In this document: in pieces, positions 43,548 to 54,903 of the stretch
Numbering within the stretch: the stretch's first letter is position 1
Layout of the letters: each line of letters begins with the position of its first letter
Source of the DNA: Linyphia triangularis
Taxonomy: Eukaryota > Arthropoda > Arachnida > Araneae > Linyphiidae
Direction: 5' to 3'
Assembly: GCA_963978545.1 (NCBI GenBank)
Contig: OZ021721.1
Coordinates: 107,034,366-107,098,365 of the forward strand
Length of the DNA: 64,000 nucleotides
Translations under genes and position numbers: made by a program
The notes under the pieces: model-generated
Databases searched by the model: none
Told to the model about the DNA's origin: nothing
Seen by the model: the letters and a program-made list of their open reading frames with translations, nothing else

Positions 43548-44858
43548 ACAAAATTGATGATATTACCGTCAAAAATACTAAAAGTTCAAAGTAGATGGAC
43601 AAACAACATTATCAGAATGCTTTTATTAAATCTTTATGGCGCAAGAAATTCAAAGACCATGTATGACTGGCGCTAGAAATACAATTTCCATGTAGCACTG
43701 TGGGCAAGAAATAAAAGGACCATGTAGCACCAAATCACTTAAAGCATTTGAAAAATGCAAACATTAATATTTTAAAATTTTAAAAGACAGTTACTTAAAT
43801 CACAATGTAGAACGATTCTTGCTATCAGATCACAATATAGAACAATGCAATGAGATTTACAGACTACAAATCCATTATTTGTTTCAAAGTTCTTAGATCT
43901 ATCTGCTATACCTTAGTGTGATCAGTCAACTTTCAGAATGATGCTAAATTACACACTTTGAATTTATTTGAAGTGTTTCTTATTCATTCATAACAAAATT
44001 ACTTATTGTTGGGGGTCCTAGAGTTGGTTCTGAACGAAGAAACCCTCCCCCTGGTTGCGCATACACTACAAACTTTCCAAAATCACAACTATAAAATAAT
44101 TGCACTTACCGTTATCTATACGAATCAATTCCGAATCGGGTAAAGCCGATGCAACCGCACGTGGACATGTTCTGCCGATGATTTTTGTGGGAAACCCAAA
44201 CGCATTCTGCAGGGAAAAACTAACATCTTCCTTTGGCTAGAAGCCAGGTCGTCGACACGTGTTTATCTCGATGTACTGGCGTTAGGTGGCGGAATTTTAT
44301 TTTCTTTCAGGCGGCATGGTGGTGTGATATAGATTTAAAAAAAAAAGAACCAGCATGTTATTCCGGCAAAAATAATACTTCTGCGCTGTTTCAACTGACA
44401 GCAGTATTGCAAGTGATGATGTCATTCTGAAAGTGGTGGATTAAGACTTTTTATAGTTCTTTTCGCTGAAAGATGACAAACCCATTGCAGTGGGGTATGA
44501 TAAGTAAAAAAAAAGTAGTGGAACGCAATTATAAAATATCAAAATTTTACCAGAAATATCTACTTAAAGTCAATGCATTTTGACAAACAACAAAACTGTG
44601 GAGGAACGTCGTTTCACCGTGTTCCCACTCCACTGTCAACTTATAGGCGTTTTCCATAGATGTAAGGGAATGTACTTGTACTCCCCAAGATTTTGAAAAT
44701 CAGCTTTATCAGTTTTCTTATAGAAACTTAAGAAAACTTCTCTATAAATCTGATGTATGTTTTTTATAGAAGATGTATGTTTTTTATAGAAAGCTACAGT
44801 TTATTTGTACTTGATGAAAATTTGCGCACTTGATATCCGAAACAAGTGGAAGGTAACT
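43548..44858. other. Intergenic stretch
   Basis: No recognisable gene; a modestly GC-richer patch around 44100-44300 has no domain signal. Confidence 0.4.
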
Positions 44859-44870
44859 ACCTACTTGAAG

Positions 44871-45054
44871 GCTGACCAAACGGTATAGTGGTTAGCGTGC
44901 TAGCTTCTAGACCACGAGGTTGCGGGTTCGAGTCCCGTGTTAGGCATGGGTGTTTGTAAATGTATGTTGGCTTTTCTAATGACGAATGTTTCGGCGCATT
45001 ATAGGCCTTGTGTTACTGAGGGCGCCAGATAATCTGAAAACAACCAACCAACCG
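44871..45054 (+). mobile_element. SINE-A copy 7
   Basis: Plus-strand copy, close to the family consensus. Perfect 12-bp target duplication ACCTACTTGAAG at 44859-44870 and 45055-45066. Ends in CCAACCAACC. Confidence 0.92.
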
Positions 45055-45189
45055 ACCTACTTGAAGTTTAAAAAATCTCACCCTTCTCCCTTTTGAAAAG
45101 AATTTGAAATCTACTAAACCAACTTGAACCGTTTTTTACTTTCAATTACCCATATATTTACATAGGGTAATGAAAGTGTAGCATTCGAT

Positions 45190-45670
45190 TAAAAAAAAAA
45201 AGGGGGGAAAAAAAAAATATATTTTTTTTTTGCATTTCTTCGCGCTTTGAAACATCCTGTTTCAAAAAAGTGGTCTAGGAAAAATGTCTGTCTGTGAGTC
45301 TACGTGGTCAGCATAACTCCCGAACAAACTGACCTACGATGTTCAAATTTGGTGTGCGAGTTAGTGGTGACCATGGGTACTACTATTGGGGTTTTCGTCA
45401 AAATCGCGCTAGCGTAGAAGATTGAAATCATGAAAAATCATGTTTTTCAGCAAGTGCTAAAAAATTGCAAAAATTTTAATGCACTGCTCAATATTGTAGT
45501 GCAATTGAAAGTTGGCGATGCTCCACACCCCTAGTTTCTATAGGTATCTTAACTAATCCAGATTATCGGAAACACAATTCTGTTCTGATGTTTTGTAAGT
45601 AAGGTGGTGAAGGGGGTTAAGAAGGACATTATCATAACTTGCAATCGACTGGACCAATTTGACCAATTAA
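45190..45670 (+). repeat. Dispersed repeat with GGTCAGCATAACTCCCGAAC block
   Basis: Inverse relative of 6222-6870. It is followed by the AATCCAGATTATCG fragment also seen at 5453-5670 and, more diverged, at about 47590-47710. Probably one composite family. Confidence 0.55.
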
Positions 45671-45794
45671 ACTTGGCTACAGGAACGCTGGCACTTCATC
45701 AAAGACAAAGATGGTAAAATTCAAATGGGGGAAAAAAGTAAAAGCCTGGAATTTTTTTATTTGAACAGAAAATTAATGCATGTCAAGTAATTAA

Positions 45795-46008
45795 CCCTTT
45801 GCACTCGAGAGGTGACTCTCACTCACCACATGATTGGATGCCGCAACTCGAGAGGACCTCTATGTTTGATGCGGAAAATTGATGCAAGGCCAATGACTGT
45901 GTTTAGTTTCTTAGAAGTGGATCTGTAACCGCGAACCGAACAAAAAATGGCGGGAAACATCTCGAGTTGCTGGTTCCTCCACGCGAAAAAGGCACCAAGT
46001 GCAAAGGG
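45795..46008. mobile_element. piggyBac-type MITE, copy 4 (diverged subfamily)
   Basis: A 214-bp element, ends CCCTTTGCACT / AGTGCAAAGGG, TTAA at 45791-45794 and 46009-46012. Internal sequence matches 40518-40700 better than the other two copies, so two subfamilies exist. Confidence 0.85.
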
Positions 46009-46335
46009 TTAACATTTCATCTAAATATACAATATTCCTTTTTGAAAAAGTAAATTTTAACAAAAACTTTATTCGCCTAAGCATCTCTGACAGCGATATA
46101 CATTCCCTTGCAAAAATTCCGCCTGCGCCGATGATATCAGTGGTTGTGTTTCTTGGAAAAGGCTTTTCACCGAGTGAATAACCTAAGCTCTAACCAAAGA
46201 TAATGAGTAACACTACATGCTAAATCTGTCGTGATTTTAATCTCCTTACGAAGTTGTGGAGAGTAAAAGATGCTAGCTCAGTTGTCGACTTCACCATCTG
46301 AGATAGTTAGACAAATTACGAGGCTCATTTGGTTG

Positions 46336-46502
46336 AGGCCCGCCTGATGGCTGTGTGGTTAGTGCTTGGCCTCGCGTGGTGCTGGGTTCGAATCCTAGGT
46401 TAGACATGAATGTGGTTTGGTACCCTCGTTAAGCTGTAGGTTTCGGTCTGATTAGCCGTCAATGTGCACAAAAATAAGACATTTAACGAACAAACCAACC
46501 AA
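46336..46502 (+). mobile_element. SINE-B copy 3, best preserved
   Basis: tRNA-like A box in GATGGCTGTGTGGTTAGTGC, B box GGGTTCGAATCC, body AAGCTGTAGGTTTCGGTCTG, tail CCAACCAAC. Target duplication CATTTGGTTG at 46326-46335 and 46503-46512 (10 bp). Confidence 0.85.
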
Positions 46503-46512
46503 CATTTGGTTG

Positions 46513-49500
46513 GGCTTAGCGGACGTAATGTACAGGGAGCAATAGACTTTTGGAATCTTATAAATACACGAGATTCACTCTGAACCGAATCCAAGAGCCA
46601 TAACAACATCTTCGAATATGCCACGTAGTGTTGGATTCGGTCAGATGATGAGGTCAACACCTAATCTAATAATTATGCTCCATGTTAAAGTGATGACATT
46701 TATGCCACAGAGGATAACCGTGTCTATAACCTTCAGACAAAAGTTTAAGTGGTCATATGTAGGATCTTCGAAGCAAGTGGAAGTCAATTGGCTGTATAAG
46801 ATTTTGAAAAATCACTTCCATTCCCACTTTCTAAACCTTAAAGGGGTCTTGAGTTCTACTGAACCAATTTAAAAAGAGATTTTCTATGTATCGTAACTAA
46901 TTCTGTTGTGACATTCCTTAATAGTTCAATAGATGGCAGCACTTGTATATTTCTGAAGGTTATAAAATTTAAATGCATTTAATTCCTTTTAATTAGTTTT
47001 AAATTTTTTGTAATTAATGAGTAAAATAATAGAATTATTTCTTGTTTATTTTGTATCAATTTAATACTTTTTAAAGACGCCGATGTATGGTTTTTGTTTG
47101 CAAGAAAATTGTTGATCTTTCTTGTAATTTCTAGATAATGTAGGCTCTTTCTAGAATGTTTGAAAAGGTATAAAAAGACTACAGAGATGGTTTGTAGGGG
47201 ATCTTTTTTAGTTGTGATATTTGCTATGTGTTTATGTTTTTTGTGGTTCCTGTTCTTTAGTTTGTGCTTTGTAAAGGTGTGTTATATATAATTGTGAATA
47301 TAAGAATTCAGCCTCTTTATTAGTGCACACTCTACACGATTTCTGCAGAGATTTTGACAGGGATTAAACTACGAAAGTAAGTTTATTCTGTCTCTTTTTT
47401 TGGATTACTCGAAACCAGGACTTGGTGAAAGAAGTTGTTTAGTGTAATTTGTTTAGATTTGAACCTGCTTATGTCTGGTAGACATTCTTTTTAGTTTAGT
47501 TTTCTAAATGTTAGGATATATTTTGAAGCTTCTGATAACTCGCGGATATTTACGTTTTCAGATATATATTGAATTTTTTCCCCTAACAAATTCAGATATA
47601 AGGAACACAATTTTATTCTGATGTTTTGTAGTTAATGTAGTAAAATTGTGGATGGGAGCCAAAGGAGGTATGGTCATAATTTGCGATCGACTGAATCAGT
47701 TTTAGCCAGGCAACGCACAGTGGTCGGAAAAGGCCGAAAAACGGCAAAAATCCTAAAAAACATCTATTTTGAGAAGAAAATTTTGAAAACCTGTGTTTCT
47801 TTAGTATTTTGACCCCTCCGAGTCCATTTATGCTATAACCAAGATCGAACGAACAACCATTTTTAAGAGGAAAAAGAAAATTTCTTAAGAGGGAGGGGAG
47901 GGGGGAATATATTTGTTTAACAAATTCAGATGATTTAATTATTTTAATTTACTTTAACACTAGATAAATTATTCTTTAATTTATTAATCAGTAATATATG
48001 GTCTAATAATGAATAGGTAAATAGTTATTAAATAGCAATAAAGTAAATATTTCTTGGTGATTCATTACTTAATTAATCAGTAAATTATATTAGTGAATTA
48101 TTAAGGATTTAAAATTCCCTGTGGTTACGAGCTAGATTTTTAGATTAGAATAAATGCGGGAAATCAGGTGAAGGGGGAATTTAAGAAAAATAGCATTTTA
48201 TAGTAGCTAGTAATATAAACAGAAAGTGTAAGTCAGTCCTTAAAAATTAAAGAAAATGAAATATTTAGCTTTTTTGTTTAAGTTGGCACAGATAAAGTTT
48301 TTGCGTATGTACATTTTTTTTCAAAATTTAAACTGCTGTGTTTCACTTTGCCTACCTAATTAAGAAACTATGCACAAAAAGTAAATTGGTTCTGCATTTT
48401 TTTTTTTTTAAACAGCTTTGAACTACATTAATAAACTTCTTGATTGTCTTTGCATATAGAAAATTATGTCACAATTTTAAAATTCACAGAATTAAAAGCT
48501 TATTACGTTACAGTTTTAAACTAATATATTTAAATTATATAATTAAAATAATATATATTTTGTTACAAAGGCAAAACTTTTAACCATCGATTGCTTGTAA
48601 AATATTTCATCAAACGATAATTATTTTGAAAATATTAAAATACAAGCTAAAACATGTCTTTATTTATTTTTACAATTTTTTTTTTTATACATCACTTAAA
48701 GTTCAGCATTACCTTGTCGATGTTTTTTATGGTGTTTGGACAGATTGCTTCATGGAATCATGCAGATAATTACAGAATAGGCAGGTTGTGGCAGCTGATT
48801 CTTGGTTTAGTAGCTAAAATATTGTTTGAGAAACAGTATGACAAAAATAAGGCCTTGGCGCACATTAGTAATAGCCTTTTATTTATACGAAAATACGATA
48901 CTATGGGAATCAGCATTAAAAATGTACTTTAATACTTAATAAGAATATCTTTCAATGAAAAACACAGAAAACAGTCCTAAGAATTCCGTAGAGTGCGAAT
49001 ATATATTTTTAATGGTTTGTATCATTAATGGCAAATCAATAAATATCGACGTCAAAACGAGCTACTTTTTGTTTAATGACTTTCCATGAGTGTAAACAAA
49101 TCAAAATATGGCTATTTGATGTCTAAATTCTGGAATTTTAGAAGACAACTATCCTTAAAATAAAAAATAATGTCAATTTTCATTTTCTTAAAAAGTTAAA
49201 ACTGGGGGTTTTGCTGTTTCCAGACCATTGTCCGCCGCCGTTATATGGAACTCTTTCCGGAATTGTGATCAGCAATTTAATTTTTTTAATTTCCTAAATT
49301 GAGTAACTACATATTTTTTTTTTCAAGTAATTAGCATTTTTTTCTAGATTTTACTTTAGAATTTACGACTTTGAAAATAAAAATACAGTTAATCTGATAT
49401 GTTATTTGAGATCACGTTATGAACCATACACTCTAATATATAAAATAAATATTTTCTTACTTTAATGGTTAGATTTTGTATATAAAAAAGAAAAACTAAA

Positions 49501-49587
49501 ACTGTACGCACAACATCAACAAACAATTAAAAACATCCAAAATTTTACATGTGATCTCAAATCCAATCCTTACCATTTACTAACCAT
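46513..49587. other. AT-rich intergenic stretch
   Basis: Holds diverged bits of the 5453-type repeat (46730-46915, 47590-47710) and one AGATGGCAGC motif (46931-46940). A 92-codon open frame at 48654-48932 is hydrophobic at its N terminus but has no recognised family. Confidence 0.4.
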
Positions 49588-50630
49588 AGATGGCAGCACG
49601 ATATAATTCAAAAAATAAATTTTAAAGTATATGGGTGATATGGACTGAAATATATAAATATTTTACTTAACTCTTTAAAATATTCCAGTTTTCAAAAAAC
49701 AGATGTTTCAATTTCAATAGAATCAGTAATTTCGTCAAAATTGGAAAGCCATCAAATTCTCATACTATAAACAACACAGGGGATCGGTCTGATCGCTGAA
49801 TAGGATCGTGACCCTTTTTAGGGGTCCCAAAACTCCAATAAAGAAATTTAAAAATTACTACTAACAAATAAGAAATTAATTTTTAAAAAACTCATGTCAG
49901 ATAAGATAGTTTTCAAATTTTAAGCGAATGGGTCTTTGCGGGCGTTTTCCTTCATTTTCCGAATTGGGCATCCGAAGAATACATGCTCTCCAATGCATTT
50001 CTTAACAATTTAAGTTTTTTAGTAATTCTTTTGGATGTGTGTTAGAATACTACATTTTACAGTTTCCTTGATGTTTTGCATGCATAATTTGTCAAAATAT
50101 TTTTTTTAGGCATTCATCAATCTTGAACTTAAAATATACCTAGAACTATTTTTTAGATTAATCATACAGCTTAACTTTCTATAACCATATTCTCCATGTT
50201 TTATAGTTTTTTTTTTCTTTTTTTTTTTATTAAAATATACGAAATGTGACAAATTTATAAATAAAATTTTTAGTGACATTTATAAATATTAAATGCTTAA
50301 ATATTTTAGTTGCTATCTATATTTATAATATATAGTTTGTCTAAAAATGATAAATTCAAATTATCCAAATGTATAAATAAAAGTCAAATAAAAAAATTAA
50401 ATTTTTTTTTTTTTTTTTACTTAGTATTCATAACATTAATATATACAATACATTCAAACACGTAAAAAAATACAAAAACACATGTCAATATAATACAAAT
50501 TTATACTGAAAAAAATATTATCGCAGTTAATGTTTCTTTGGTTTTGAAATGTTTGAAACATTATTAAGTAAAATTTAAACTTTAAAATGTGAATTTTTTT
50601 CAAATTCTTAAGAAATTGGACAGTGAAGAG

Positions 50631-50765
50631 TTAACTAGCTTTCGTTGCGGGCGACGGGATTTGATCCGAGGACCATGGGATCTCGAGACAGATACTTTAC
50701 CTCTGTGCAAAAGAGTACTCCAGTGCACAGAAGTTTTATCTGTTATTTGATGTCGCCACATATAG
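50631..50765 (-). repeat. tRNA-like repeat, copy 1
   Basis: About 85% similar by eye to 51047-51175, in direct orientation, with a 280-bp spacer. The minus strand carries a tRNA-like block: TTTTGCACAGAGGTAAAGTA (A-box-like) and a degenerate B box. Probably a tRNA-derived SINE or pseudo-tRNA. Confidence 0.6.
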
Positions 50766-51046
50766 CCCCCTCCCAGTGACGAAGGAGCGATACTGTTGAT
50801 CAATGTCTGATCAGAGTTGGAGGTTTTTGAGATGCTTGTTGCATCGTTGTGTCCGCTTGTTGCGGTGTTGCACGCGAGTTGCGTATGTGGTTGTTTGTTG
50901 CGTATATGATCGCTTGTTGCGAGTTGCGTTTGTGATCGCTTGTTACGAGTTGCGTGAGTGTTGGCTGGTTGCGATGAAGTGTCTCCTTTCAGAAGCGCCG
51001 ATAGATGGCAGCATGATTCATTTTAGTCCAGTCACCAGTAAAGCGT

Positions 51047-51175
51047 TAACTAGCTTTCAAAGGGCAACGAGGCTCGAACCAGGGACCATGATGTCTCGAG
51101 ACAGATACTTTACCTCTGAGCAAAAGAGTACTCCAGAGCACAGAAGTTTTATCTGTTATTTGATGTCGCCACAAC
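51047..51175 (-). repeat. tRNA-like repeat, copy 2
   Basis: Partner of 50631-50765. On the minus strand GCTCAGAGGTAAAGTATCTG is A-box-like and CCTGGTTCGAGCC is a good B box. Confidence 0.65.
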
Positions 51176-52648
51176 AGCAACTTTATGGTCATTCATAAGG
51201 TAAAAAAAAATAATGAAAAAAAATAAATTATACCCATCTTTACTTTGCCAAGTAGAGAATAATATAGCAAATTTCAAAACTTTTGGGCATTTATTAACTA
51301 TTTAAAAGGATAGACTGAATAATGTTTACAAATTCAAAGTTTATTAAAACGATATCAATTTAATGATTGTTTTCAAAAGTAATTTAATAATTGATTTTTT
51401 TCAAACATAGCTTTCTAACAACAAAGATCATAAATAGATATTTATTTTTTTAAGATTAAAAAAATAAGCTTAAAACTATTCACAATACATACATAAGATA
51501 AACTGGCCCAGCTGTGAAGCAACCAAAAACTACTCACAATAACAAAATACCTGTTACCAATAATTGAACAAATGCAAAATTAACAAAACTTTAAAATTTT
51601 TTAATTAACAGGCTTGATGATTGACAATTTTCTAATATTTTCAATTATCGCTGTGCTTTTTAGCAATGTTTTCAATAACAGCTTTCATAAAAACGTAGCA
51701 CACTAGTTTATATAAAATTTTGTTGTGCGCAGTTTTAGAGGCTTTAATCTGTTGAAGTGAGGCTTTAACCCTTAAATGCATGAAATTTTATTTTCAATAA
51801 ATAAAATTTGAAATCAACTAAGAAATGGGTGTAGCTAAAGAGAAAAATAATTATAAAAAAAAAAAAAAAAAAAAAACATAAGGATTTTGCATATTGATGT
51901 AGTTTTACATCACAAAAAAAGCTGCATTTTCCTCGCATAAATTTATCAGTATATGCAAAAATATAAATATAATTCGTTACTCTACCTTGTTTTTACCAGA
52001 AAACATTTTTTCCTGTGTGTTTTTATTACTTTTTATATAAATTATCGTAATTCGTAACACCCGCCGAAATGAAATTGTACTCAGACAACAGCACCCCCAA
52101 CAATAAAAATTGTCACAGATAAAGAAATAAACTGTCAAAGATTATAGTTGCGTTCGAAAACGATAAAATAGTTTCGGTAAAATTAAAATACTATGCAAAG
52201 GTTACTACATAAAGAGATCTACATTCTACGCATTTAAGGAATGTATCAAATTCGCAACAATATGCATTTAAGGATTAATCTTTTTCTTTTTAAAATCTGA
52301 ACATAATCGTTGGAAGGAAAATGTTTTCCGCACACCTGCGTCGAACAAGAAGTTTTATTCAAGGTGAAGTCCTTCCTTAAAATGGACTTTAACCACTTAT
52401 ATTTTAGCTGTTCATTTGAAGGAAATTCATGAAATGAAAAGCCTTTAAATTTGTCTTTCATCTCCTTTCAAAATGAAACACAGCAATATACAACAGTACA
52501 CCAAATATTAAAATACTTAATTTCAAACAGACGCCATTTTATGTAATTCAAAACAATACTAAACACCAAACAATCTTTTAGGTCTGTAAAAGCAACATCT
52601 AGCGGCCGCACGTCCATAGGAAAACGACCTATCTGACTCGCTTGTAGT

Positions 52649-53231
52649 CAGTGGTGTAGTGTAAAATAAAAAGGTGTGGGAAAGCTATGTCACATAAAGT
52701 GAATGATATAAAAATTAAAAAAAAATATAAAAAAATTATCACTTTTGTTAATAAATCGGTTAGCGTTCCCGTTAAAATTAGAGGAGCAGAAACCTTCTTC
52801 AAGGAAAAGGAGCAAAGAACTGTGTCAGACCACAATTTTGTTTATTTAAAAATGGATATAGTGGGCGTGAACTTGTGTACGTGAGTTTTAGTCCGTATTC
52901 ATGAATAGCCATATAAATTTGACGTCTGGAATTCATTCACAAATACAGGTCATTCGTCGAAGAAGATAATTGCCATTGGATGAATCATAGAAATGCATGT
53001 GTCGGCTTGTTGATGGAATGGCCATGTGGCTCTTTCAAGTGTTTTGCAAATACTTGAACTTGACTGCTCAGCTCTGAAGTTGTGGATAGAAAACGAAAGC
53101 ATAGTTTTGCGTTCAGTTTCCTGAGAAAAAATTTAAAAAAAAAAAAAAAAATTAACATTTTTAGGTGAGGGAACGCAGTTCCTCCTATTAAAAAGGTAAG
53201 GGATCGCCGTTCCCTCTTCACTACACCCCTG
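52649..53231. mobile_element. hAT-like non-autonomous element (583 bp), second family
   Basis: Inverted ends CAGTGGTGTAGTG / CACTACACCCCTG, with a perfect 8-bp target duplication CTTGTAGT at 52641-52648 and 53232-53239. The right end has paired GGGAACG(C/G)(A/C)GTTCC-type hairpins. No transposase. Ends differ from the 23899/54498 family. Confidence 0.88.
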
Positions 53232-53474
53232 CTTGTAGTAAGAGTTATCAAGGACGCTTTGCTAATGCATACGATTCAGCACAAGAGTGACTCACCTCGC
53301 CACGTCCTGATTCGAGCAAATTCCCCATTAATATCCGCGTTGGCTGATATATTTTATTATTTTATATGCATGAAAATTTAATTTGAATTGATACTATCTA
53401 AACAATCAAATCATCATTGAAAGTAAGCCCCAAACCATAGGAAGTGTTATAATGTTTTCTGTGGAATCTTCAGA

Positions 53475-53490
53475 CGCCACTAGATAGCGC
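53475..53490 (+). promoter_or_regulatory. CTCF-like motif
   Basis: CGCCACTAGATAGCGC differs at one base from the CTCF core CCACTAGATGGCGC. Motif match only; no proof of binding. Confidence 0.3.
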
Positions 53491-53703
53491 ATTTACAGTT
53501 CATGGGAATTCATGCTCTCCTTTGCATTTCTAGTCTATTTATAACGTTCATTATGGGAAAAAAAAGTTTTAACAATTGCACCTAATGTATGTTTGACTAA
53601 TAAAATTTACTGTTAACTTAATGTTTTGCCCAAATAATTTGTAAACTTATGAGGAAAAAAGAATCTCTCTCAAAAAAATTTAATTTAAAAAAATGTTTAG
53701 GCA

Positions 53704-53862
53704 CCTTTATTTTTAAAATAATATATATATATATATAAAATAACATATTTTAAAAATAAAGGTCCTACAATGCAAAATTAATATTTTTACTGGTGATAAA
53801 ATATTATATATATATTTATAATATTTTACCACCACCAGTAAAAATATTAATTTTGCATTGTA
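53704..53862. repeat. Two adjacent long hairpins
   Basis: First: CCTTTATTTTTAAAAT (53704) with its mirror ending near 53762, around an AT microsatellite. Second: a ~40-bp arm TACAATGCAAAATTAATATT... (53766-53805) with its near-perfect mirror (53819-53862). The second arm recurs at about 53880-53930, 55645 and 55715. Confidence 0.75.
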
Positions 53863-54401
53863 TCAAAATGTCAGTTTTAAACTGTAACATATAATCACCA
53901 GTAAAAATAATAATTTTAAAATATTAAATTTGCACACCACTAAAATATTTTTTGCAGCAAATTTCGGTATACTTGAAACATTTTGAAAATGTTTAAATCA
54001 AATTTTAAAATAATTAATTTTTTTTTTCCAATTAGGCTGCAACTATATATGTGCATGCTTATGGTTAAAATCACAGGAACTAAAAAACACATTACATACC
54101 TCTTTTCCTTACGAAATTGAAAATAACAAAAAAAAGTACCAAAAATGTTCGAGCATTTATTAACTATTAATTTTTCATAAAATAGGCTGAATTATATTAA
54201 CAATTACCAAATTTAAAAATGGGATATCATTTTGGATTGAAGTTCTTCCTTGTAATGGCCAAATAACAAGCCTTTTACTTTACCTCCTTGCTAAATTAGA
54301 CACAATACACTATTTTAATAAAAACCCAATTCCAAACAGAAAATATAACTTATGTGCAATTAAAAATAATGGTATAAACAGAGTAATCGCAGTACGTGGA
54401 A

Positions 54402-54419
54402 GCGACATCTAGTGGCCGC
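54402..54419 (-). promoter_or_regulatory. CTCF-like motif
   Basis: The minus strand reads GCGGCCACTAGATGTCGC, one base off the CTCF core CCACTAGATGGCGC. The homologous site at 52592-52609 in the older duplicate keeps the same core with more changes. Confidence 0.3.
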
Positions 54420-54497
54420 CTGAGATTCCTAAGCATCCATAGGAAAGTGTCCCATCAGATTTACTTGTGTTTGAATATCTATGATAAAGTATACTTT

Positions 54498-54895
54498 CAG
54501 GGCCTGATTTACCATTAGGCCCACTAGGTCCGGGCCTAGGGACCCCCAAATATGGAGGCCCCCAAATTTTGAAAGTTTTCTGAAAATTTTAAATATAATG
54601 GTCTTTTTTATGGGAAGTACTGAACAAAAATAATAAATTTTTTTTAGTTACACATCCTCAAATTCCATATTTTTTACAGTCACAGAGAGTTAAGTTAGAT
54701 AGAGGAAATCAAGATCATACTAATTATAACAAAAAAATCGCGTGAAAGTAAACTATGAGTTTTAATTGTAAAAAGTTAGTCTTAACGAATGTAGCTTAAT
54801 CTGGTAATATTGTTACGTAAGAAAATAAATATTTGCTATTGGGGCCCCTCTCTGAATGTTGGGCTACAGTAAAAAAAATTCTAAATCGGGCCCTG
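54498..54895. mobile_element. hAT-like non-autonomous element, short copy (398 bp)
   Basis: Inverted ends CAGGGCCTGATTTA / TAAATCGGGCCCTG, perfect 8-bp target duplication TATACTTT at 54490-54497 and 54896-54903. Reverse-complement relative of 23899-24706 without the extra ~410-425 bp. Confidence 0.92.
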
Positions 54896-54903
54896 TATAC
54901 TTT

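Larger units (their letters stand above)
49588..52640. repeat. Ancient non-coding duplication, copy 1 (diverged)
   Basis: Shares several short collinear phrases with 53230-54480: a GCATTTATTAACTATT block (51290 versus 54150), a TTGTATTTCAAACAGA-type block (52520 versus 54330), and the final block AGC(A/G)ACATCTAG(C/T)GGCCGC (52591 versus 54401). Divergence is large, so exact limits are unclear. Confidence 0.45.

Noticed and set aside
44871..44950. True tRNA gene in the SINE-A head
   Set aside because: Good A and B boxes, but no closed acceptor stem, and the unit is repeated with target duplications.
48654..48932. 92-codon open frame with hydrophobic start
   Set aside because: Looked like a possible membrane peptide, but the hydrophobic run comes from T-rich DNA and no family was recognised.
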